A DNA stretch of 64,000 bases from Chiridota heheva. Its lineage: Eukaryota; Echinodermata; Holothuroidea; Apodida; Chiridotidae. Shown piece by piece: positions 57,801-64,000 of the stretch. Within the stretch, counting starts at the first letter, position 1. The number at the start of each line of letters is the position of its first letter. The translations under genes were made by a program, and so were the position numbers. Below the pieces are notes generated by a model. The model saw nothing but the letters and a program-made list of their open reading frames with translations. It made no database searches and was not told where the DNA came from. The stretch is from assembly GCA_020152595.1 (NCBI GenBank), contig JAIGNY010001269.1:62001-126000 (forward strand). The letters are read 5' to 3'.

Positions 57801-59205
57801 GATTAATCTTGCAAGTACTTTTCTATTAGCTTTTGTTTGTTTTGTAAAGTACCACTGATAAATCTTGCAAGTACTTTTCTATTAGCTTTTGTTTGTTTTG
57901 TAAAGCACCGCTGATTAATCTTGCAAGTACTTTTCTATTAGCATTTGTTTTGTAAAGCACTGCTGATTAATCTTGCAAGTACTTTTTTATCAGCTTTTGT
58001 TTGTTTTGTAAAGCACCACTGATTAATCTTGCAAGTACTTTTCTATTAGCTTTTGTTTGTATTGTAAAGCACTGCTGATTGATCTTGCAAGTACTTTTCT
58101 ATTAGCTTTTGTTTGTTTTGTAAAGCACCGCTGATTAATCTTGCAAGTACTTTTCTATTAGCTTTTGTTTGTTTTGTAAAGTACCACTGATAAATCTTGC
58201 AAGTACTTTTCTATTAGCTTTTGTTTGTATTGTAAAGTGCTGCTTATTAATCTTGCAAGTACTTTTCTATTAGCTTTTATTTGTTTTGTAAAGCACTGCT
58301 GATTAATCTTGCAAGTACTTTTCTATTAACTTTTTTTTGTTTTGTTAGGTACCGCTGATTAATCTTGCAAGTACTTTTCTATTAGCTTTTGTTTGTTTTG
58401 TAGAGCACTGCTGATTAATCTTGCAAGTACTTTTCTATTAGCTTTTGTTTGTTTTGTAAAGCACCACTGATTGATCTTGCAAGTACTTTTCTATTAGCTT
58501 TTATTTGTTTTGTAAAGCACTGCTGATTGATCTTGCAAGTACTTTTCTATTAGCTTTTGTTTGTTTTGTAAAGCACTGCTGAATAATCTTGCAAGTACTT
58601 TTCTATTAGCTTTTGTTTGTATTGTAAAGCACCCGCTTATTAATCTTGCAAGTACTTTTCTATTAGCTTTTATTTGTTTTGTAAAGCACTGCTGATTAAT
58701 CTTGCAAGTACTTTTCTATTAACTTTTTTTTGTTTTGTTAGGTACCGCTGATTAATCTTGCAAGTACTTTTCTATTAGCTTTTGTTTGTTTTGTACAGCA
58801 CTGCTGAATAATCGTGCAAGTACTTTTCTATAAACTTTTGTATGTATTGTAAAGCACCGCTAATTAATCTTGCAAGTACTTTTCTATTAGCTTTTATTTG
58901 TTTTGTAAAGCACTGCTGATTAATCTTGCAAGTACTTTTCTATTAGTTTTGTTTGTTTTGTAAAGCACCACTGATTAATCTTGCAAGTACTTTTCTATTA
59001 GCTTTTGTTTGTTTTGTAAAGCACCGCTGATTAATCTTGCAAGTAGTTTTCTATTAGCTTTTGTTTGTATTGTAAAGCACCGCTAATTAATCTTGCAAGT
59101 ACTTTTCTATTAGCTTTTGTTTGTTTTGTAAAGCACTGCTGATTAATCTTGCAAGTCCTTTTCAATTAGCTTTTGTTTGTATTGTAAAGTGCTGCTGCTT
59201 ACTCT
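54860..59205. repeat. 56-bp minisatellite in an RCC1L intron
   Basis: About 77 units built on CTGATTAATCTTGCAAGTAC, TTTTCTATTAGCTTTTGTTT and GTTTTGTAAAGCACCG. A second unit class has TATTTCTATGGGCTCTAGCT and TGTATTGTCAAGGAC in place of the second half. Class 2 recurs at about 55020, 55640, 55865, 56090, 56262, 56710, 57217, 57325 and 57543, mostly within similar multi-unit blocks. Units after about 57.6 kb are class 1 only. Confidence 0.95.
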
Positions 59206-59379
59206 CTGTAAAAGTGAGCCCTGTATAAATGTAGCAAAAACTAATACTTAAATGAGACATAATCAAACCTTCACATACAATTTGTATCATTTAAGCTGTC
59301 CTTATGTTTACATTCCTTTCAATATGAAATTTCTATAGCAGTTCTTAGACCTTTAGACTACCATAATTCCACATAATTA

Positions 59380-59708
59380 GTGCCCAAGGCACTTAAGAAA
59401 ACAGAATTGCACCATTTTTTAGGCCAAACGTTTCTTCCTAATAAGTGCAATGCTTGAGGCCATGTAGAGTGTGTTATTCAAACTGCATTGTAGTGCCCTA
59501 CAATGACCACCACAAAAGCATTGTGAGCACCAGGTGCAAAATAAGCAAAAAATGTAACAAAACTTTGAGTATCTTAAGTCTTCAAATTTATCATATAAAT
59601 TATATTAGTCAAAAAATGTAGGGTGGGCACTTATTAGAGAAAGGGCGTTAAATACGTCGAATACAGGAATTCATATGTAAATCGAATACAGGAATTCATA
59701 TGTAAATG
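59380..59708. mobile_element. MITE-D copy 4 next to an RCC1L splice donor
   Basis: Starts AGTGCCCAAGGCACTTAAGA, contains GCACCAGGTGCAAAATAAGC and ATGTAACAAAACTT, and ends GGGCACTTATTAGAG...GAATACAG. Its final segment is duplicated (two GAATACAGGAATTCATATG), and the second copy ends about 10 bp from the donor of exon 59717-59827. Confidence 0.75.
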
Positions 59709-59716
59709 GTGCTCAC

Positions 59717-59827
59717 CTGATCTTGCCAAACAACAATCAGAAAAGGTCGCGACCTCCACGATTTTCTCGCCCTTCAAGTCACCCTGTAATCTTGTTGGGG
59801 TAGATACAGTACTGTAATGTCCTAACC
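59717..59827 (-). CDS. RCC1L: RCC1L exon with DCCLA motif
   Basis: On the minus strand, after TTTTTAG, it encodes (G)LGHYSTVSTPTRLQGDL, then KGEKIVEVATFSDCCLARS, with a GTGAGC donor. It matches the RCC1L stretch GLGHY...SPTKL-x-GDL...VIQVAT-x-x-DCCLA. Phase is 1 in, 1 out. Directly beyond the donor are two copies of a 25-bp segment containing GAATACAGGAATTCATATG (59655-59708), which belong to the end of a MITE. Confidence 0.92.
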
Positions 59828-60335
59828 CTAAAAACAGGAGATTGAGAGGAAAACAATAAAACATTATATATGTGCAGGGGATGTCACACATACATGAGCT
59901 GAAGAAGAGGGGGGGAGGGGGTCTCTTGGGTCCAACAAAAAGATTTAAGGTTTGATTAATTTTGCTTATTAATAGTATTGAACTAGATCTTTAGTAATTA
60001 AAAACACACAGACAACTCCAATATTGATGTAATTGAGCTATATACACCCAGTAATACATCACAAATTTAGCATAAATTAAAAACAATGAAACTTTGATTA
60101 ACCATAACTCAAAAACTAACAGTGGTATTTTTCAAAATTCAAAAATTTATCTGCTCAGATTCTAAAATAATAATCTCTGGATCATGATACCCAACAATAA
60201 ACCAGATCAAAGATAATAACATGTGTTCTCACTTTAGTGCAGGCTCGTGAGTCAAGCGCAAAAGGTAAGTCACTCAAAATCACAAAATGTATCGGAACGG
60301 CTAACTTTTCGTACAAAATGAAGAAGTTAATGCAT
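59828..60335. other. RCC1L intron, no recognised feature
   Basis: AT-rich. A G-run lies at 59909-59922. No coding sequence other than the exon already listed. Confidence 0.4.
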
Positions 60336-60337
60336 AA

Positions 60338-60560
60338 CTTGTTTGTTTGTTTAATGAGGTCTTAACGGCACCACGACAACGAGGGTCAAATTGTGCCTGA
60401 GAGGTCAGATCATTTTAGAGGTAGGAAGGAAAGAAAACAAGGGGAAAATGAGAGAAATTCAAGAACAAAAGTCAGAAAGCTGTGATTGAGAGAGGAGGTG
60501 CATGGGTGAATCAAAAACAAAGTAGAGAGGGGGTAGAAGGGGAAAATTATATATGAATAT
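60338..60560 (-). mobile_element. LINE 3' end
   Basis: Same 3' end as 48125: TTGTTTGTTTAATGAGGTCT, TAACGGCACCACGACAACGA, AGGTCAGATCATTTTAGAGG, then AGTCAGAAAGCTGTGATTGA. Confidence 0.75.
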
Positions 60561-60599
60561 AGAATTAAATAATGCATAACCAATGTGATCGCAGGATAC

Positions 60600-60725
60600 T
60601 GATCTGCATTTTTTGGGTCGCATTACTGGATCTGATCCGGATTAAGATCAAGTGACTGCTTGCGATCAGATCCAGTTATCATCATAAAAATTCAGCAGAT
60701 CGATCACCTAGTGGGTCTGATCGCA
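60600..60725. repeat. GATCTGATC-rich tract, block 1
   Basis: GGATCTGATCCGGATTAAGA, CTTGCGATCAGATCCAGTTA and GGGTCTGATCGCAAGCT. Related to 61725-61800 and 62090-62460. Confidence 0.5.
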
Positions 60726-60778
60726 AGCTAAACTCAAGTGCGCCCTCTATGTGGCTTGATTTAACATTTTCTAGCTCT

Positions 60779-61195
60779 CAGAGAATGGGTTGATGATTGA
60801 TGGCTTGTCACAAAATGTCACGTCACAAAATTTCAAATTTTCCACGTCTCAAATGTCACATCATTTTTGGCACCTTTTGCACAGAATGTCACATCAGTTT
60901 TGCCTTTGTCACATTTGATTGGAATAGATTCACACATGACCAGTTGACCGGTGATACTCATAGAAAGGATCATTTGGTTATGTCTGTTTCATGAAAAATG
61001 GAATCCACCACTAAAAAATTACCAATGAGTGTAAGTGAAGGGGTGAAACATGTCACAGAATGTCAGACAAATTTTAATACATCTGTTAATGTTCATTTTG
61101 TCATGAAATTGTCAAAAAATTGTCAAAGAATGTCACAGATTTTTGGACAATTTTTGTCACAAAATGTCACCGTGTCACGGATTTTCCATTCTCTG
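60779..61195. mobile_element. TIR element CAGAGAATGG with AGCTCT duplication
   Basis: CAGAGAATGG at 60779-60788 and CCATTCTCTG at 61186-61195 are exact inverted repeats, flanked by AGCTCT on both sides (60773-60778 and 61196-61201). The CAGAG start recalls hAT elements, but those normally make 8-bp duplications. The interior is rich in GTCACAAAATGTCAC words. Open frames inside have no transposase features that I recognise. Confidence 0.75.
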
Positions 61196-61355
61196 AGCTC
61201 TTTTGAATATGAACTGCAGGTTGTGTTATTGCATACATGAGCATGCGTCCTTTCAACTGGTGAATTTTCAGTCTCTCACATTTCAGAACATTTCTCACAT
61301 TTTGAGAACTAAATTTTTGAAATGTATTTAACATTAATCAAATCCTTTACATTAC

Positions 61356-61440
61356 CTGTCTGTCCATCTGCTCCCCATCCACAGCTGTATATATGCCCCT
61401 CGTCTGTCAGAAACAAGCTGTGATCATGCCCACATACGAC
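61356..61440 (-). CDS. RCC1L: RCC1L, most 5' exon recognised
   Basis: On the minus strand, after TTTGCAG, it encodes VVCGHDHSLFLTDEGHIYSC then GWGADGQTG, with a GTAATG donor. CG-x-DHSLFLT-x-x-G-x-VYSCGWGADGQTG is a near-exact RCC1L signature. The N-terminal exons (mitochondrial targeting peptide and first blades) should lie beyond 61.4 kb on the minus strand. I could not recognise them before 64000, so they are probably outside the window. Confidence 0.93.
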
Positions 61441-61807
61441 CTGCAAATATAATTTATTTAAAATTTGTTTACAATATTCATAGCATTTAAAGATACTGAA
61501 ATCTAGCAAATTATATTTACCTAGAGCATGAAATTGTGAGTACTGAGAAGAAATGTTTTTGAGTAGAAAGAGTTTTTCATTTTGTTTCTAAGGTATGGTA
61601 TTGAACAAAGTTTCAAAAGTTCTGATATATGTAAAATTTATGACATACTGCAGTAAGTTGGAGACAAGGCCACAATCTATTATCAGTATATTCTCATTTG
61701 AGTGCAAGGTGCAGTCAGACCCACTGCAGGTAAACAGATCTGCCAATTTTAATTGCGAGAACACTCATCGCATCTGATTGCAGTCACTTGATCTTAATCC
61801 TAGTCAA

Positions 61808-61962
61808 GGTGGGTCTGCAACCAGTGAGTTCCACAACTGGTTATCAAAGGCCGTGGTCGTCTTGATATAATGTCCAGCACTGGATGCTTTGGGACGTTAC
61901 CCTTGCTAACTTTGCTATGCTATGCTTTACTATGCTATGCTTTACTATGCTATGCTATGCTA
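61808..61962 (+). mobile_element. SINE family 2, second copy with longer tail
   Basis: Same body as 50578-50750 (GTGGTCGTCTTGATATAATG, CCAGCACTGGATGCTTTGGG). The tail is expanded to several CTATGCTATGCTTTA units. It is inserted within GATC-rich repeat sequence. Confidence 0.75.
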
Positions 61963-62089
61963 AAAATAGAGTTAATGATCCAGAGCAGGCTATCAGATCC
62001 ACCAATGAGATTCTCAAATAAATGTGCGTGAATGCATATCAGTAACCTGTGATAATGTTAGTTGCACAATATCATGTTATAACTTGTTT

Positions 62090-62460
62090 ACAGTTATCCT
62101 CAGATCAGGTCTGATGGCGTTCAGATCAGGTCTGATGGCAAGCGGCTCAGGTCTGATGCCAGTTCATGCATTCATGCCCAGGTCTGATAAGAAGCGATCA
62201 GATCAGGTCTGATAAGAAGCAATCAGATCAGGTCAGATCAGGTCTGATGGCAAGCTGACACTCATGTGGAAACACACAACATTGTGTTTTCTGCAATCCT
62301 CAGGCTGATTTATCATCAGGGGATCATGATCCGAGACAGGTCTGAGAACATAAGCGATCAGATCAGGTCTGATGGCCAAGCGATCAGATCAGGTCTGATA
62401 GCAAGCTCACACTCATTACCTCCTGCCATCCTCAAGCTGGTTGGATCCGGAGGTTATGTA
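62090..62460. repeat. GATCAGGTCTGATGGCAAGC repeat
   Basis: About nine irregular units of CAGATCAGGTCTGATGGCAA, many containing GATC. Interrupted at 62245-62340 by non-repeat sequence. Confidence 0.85.
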
Positions 62461-63520
62461 ATTTTGCCAACAAAGTTGGACTGAGGTTGTTTTCGACTGC
62501 GTTTGTCTGTTTATTTGTCTGGTTGCCATCAAGATATCTCAAAACTGATGATTGGATTTGGATTATATTTTGTATGTGTTGTGTTTGCTGCTTAAGAAAG
62601 AGTTAATTAAAATTTGAGACATATTGGAAGAGGGGAAGGGCACAAATGGAGGGGTGGGGATGTTTTGGGATGAAATCTGTCAAGACTTCTACTTCAAACT
62701 TTCCAATGGAATGTGCTGAACTGAATTTATGCCCTGAAAAGATTTCTAAACAATCCATTTTCTACACTCAGAAAAAAGAAAATCAAACCTAGTGGTTGGG
62801 CATCAAAGAAAATAAAAACAACTGCTTTAGTCATGAATGCAAAAGGATGGAATGTGAATCTTGCCTAAAAAGAATTCAAACAATGAATGCTTAGCCTGAA
62901 TAAAACTGAAAACAATGAAGGTAGATAACCTTGAAGTGTCTATAATGCAAATAGCAAATACTGATTAAAAGTGGGAAAGAGATTTGGGGATAAAACTAAG
63001 TGGATCTAGGATTTCTGAGATAGATTGTACTGGGGAGTGGGAGGGGGGGGAGGGGGAGCTTTACAAAGTTTTTGGCATGTTGGAATTATCAAGTGGGTGG
63101 AGGTATGCACTCTACAGAGTACTAAAAATCTAGTTCATCATTTTTGTGCTTAAAATTCAGCTTTTGTAGTAAGACTGTCTCTCCTGTATGATACAGGACA
63201 AAAAATAAACAGAACTATCATGAAACTATTTACAAAACATTTAATATGACAGTTCTCACGATTTGTGATATGAAGTGTAATAACTGATGGATGGGTAAAC
63301 TCACTTATAAATATTCTGTATATTTCTTTGCTTCTAGCAAGGTCTAAAAGTTATACCTGCAGAAATGGAGGATAATTGTTGTGGGTGATAAGACTGAAAA
63401 TTGAAGACAAATCAAAACCAAAAGGTTTTGTGATTCTGATGCTTTTTTTTTTTTTTTTCTTTCTTTCATATGCTGATTGATTTGCAAGTTTTGTATTAAC
63501 TGTCATGTCATTGCATATCA
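62461..63520. other. Probable RCC1L intron, no exon recognised
   Basis: Contains a GCCAACAAAGTTGG repeat at 62467, G-runs at 63036-63058 and a T-run at 63444-63460. I looked on the minus strand for upstream RCC1 blades and found none. Confidence 0.4.
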
Positions 63521-63524
63521 TGAA

Positions 63525-64000
63525 ATATTAGTTCCATATTTATTCATAAGCCACTCCCACCACCATGCAGACCAATCAAAATGTTGACAACATTAGCATT
63601 TGCAAAATGATTAACATTATCATCGCAAAACAGTTGCTTATTTATCCTATTTCAAGAATTTGTCAGTATTAAGCCTACTCATTAATATTCATGACATCAC
63701 TACCACAACATTAGAACAAATGTATAGACCATAACGCATCTGTGTACCAGTTATGGCATAAATCCAATACACCATTCATGAGACGTGGTGTTTACATCAT
63801 TTAGCACATTCACATTAAGCCCCACCTACCATGCATATTAATGACATCTGTTAATAGCATTTACACAATAAAACCAATATTAACATGCCCAGTATGATGC
63901 AAAATGGACATACAGTTGCTCATTTATCACATTTTCAAAATTGTCACTTTAAACCCCGCCCACTTATTAATGTGCATGACATCACCACCTAAAACAATAA
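63525..64000. repeat. Degenerate tandem duplication, CATGACATCAC type
   Basis: 63600-63715 (AGTTGCTTATTTATCCTATT ... TTCATGACATCACTACC) is similar to 63898-63990 (AGTTGCTCATTTATCACATT ... TGCATGACATCACCACC). Shorter relatives of AAGCCCCACC...CATGCATATTAATGACATC lie between. Confidence 0.5.

Noticed and set aside
62461-63520. Upstream RCC1L exons
   Set aside because: I looked on the minus strand for CG-x-x-H-x-x-x-L and WG-x-x-x-x-GQLG blade motifs and found none.

Overview
This is a eukaryotic, AT-rich, intron-dominated window. Its small coding exons have GT-AG boundaries and are scattered through tens of kilobases of transposon debris and tandem repeats. I see no bacterial operon structure, no rRNA and no intact tRNA gene. 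The repeat set (RTE-like and RNase H-bearing LINEs, tRNA-derived SINEs, many fold-back MITEs, long minisatellites) and the two gene families suggest a marine invertebrate animal. An echinoderm such as a sea cucumber is my guess, at low confidence. Most long open frames here are artefacts: repeat units whose length is a multiple of three, such as 24 or 27 bp, stay open in several frames. Where an ORF is real it is described below as an exon or as a transposon relic. Gene 1 (+ strand, 1 to about 32.9 kb, 5' end off the window) encodes a protein with an MH2 (Smad C-terminal type) domain but apparently no Smad C-terminal SxS tail and no Smad L3-loop signature. Its exons are 1-204, 2722-2876, 4419-4650, 7191-7392, 8391-8467, 14138-14282 and 19244-19330, followed by one of two terminal exons in compatible phase, 30802-30875 or 32748-32886. 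The closest family I can name is the MH2-only Expansion-type proteins known from Drosophila; that link is inference. Gene 2 (- strand, about 61.4 to 46.4 kb, 5' end off the window) is RCC1L (WBSCR16), a mitochondrial RCC1-repeat protein. Its seven last coding exons can be read in order and phase: 61356-61440, 59717-59827, 54630-54700, 53268-53355, 50362-50535, 47661-47746 and 46404-46481. The two genes converge on an intergenic zone of about 13.5 kb (32.9-46.4 kb). The rest of the window is a dense collection of repeats. Tandem arrays have units of 27 bp (9.5-10.5 kb), 14 bp (12.6-13.0), 26 bp (13.6-13.95), 28 bp (14.8-15.3), 26 bp (16.2-16.4), 49 bp (16.5-19.2), 24 bp (20.6-21.1), 38 bp (22.3-28.9), 22 bp (35.9-37.3), about 24 bp (40.9-42.2), 37 bp (45.2-45.7), about 53 bp (47.0-47.5), triplet (51.4-52.0) and 56 bp (54.9-59.2). 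Several of these can be traced to a transposable element. The 38-bp satellite is the right terminus of a TTAA-flanked fold-back MITE. The 53-bp array is an interior segment of the same MITE. The 14-bp array sits inside a SINE, and the 26-bp array sits on the tail of the same SINE family. This repeated birth of tandem arrays from fixed points in mobile elements is the most interesting pattern in the window.
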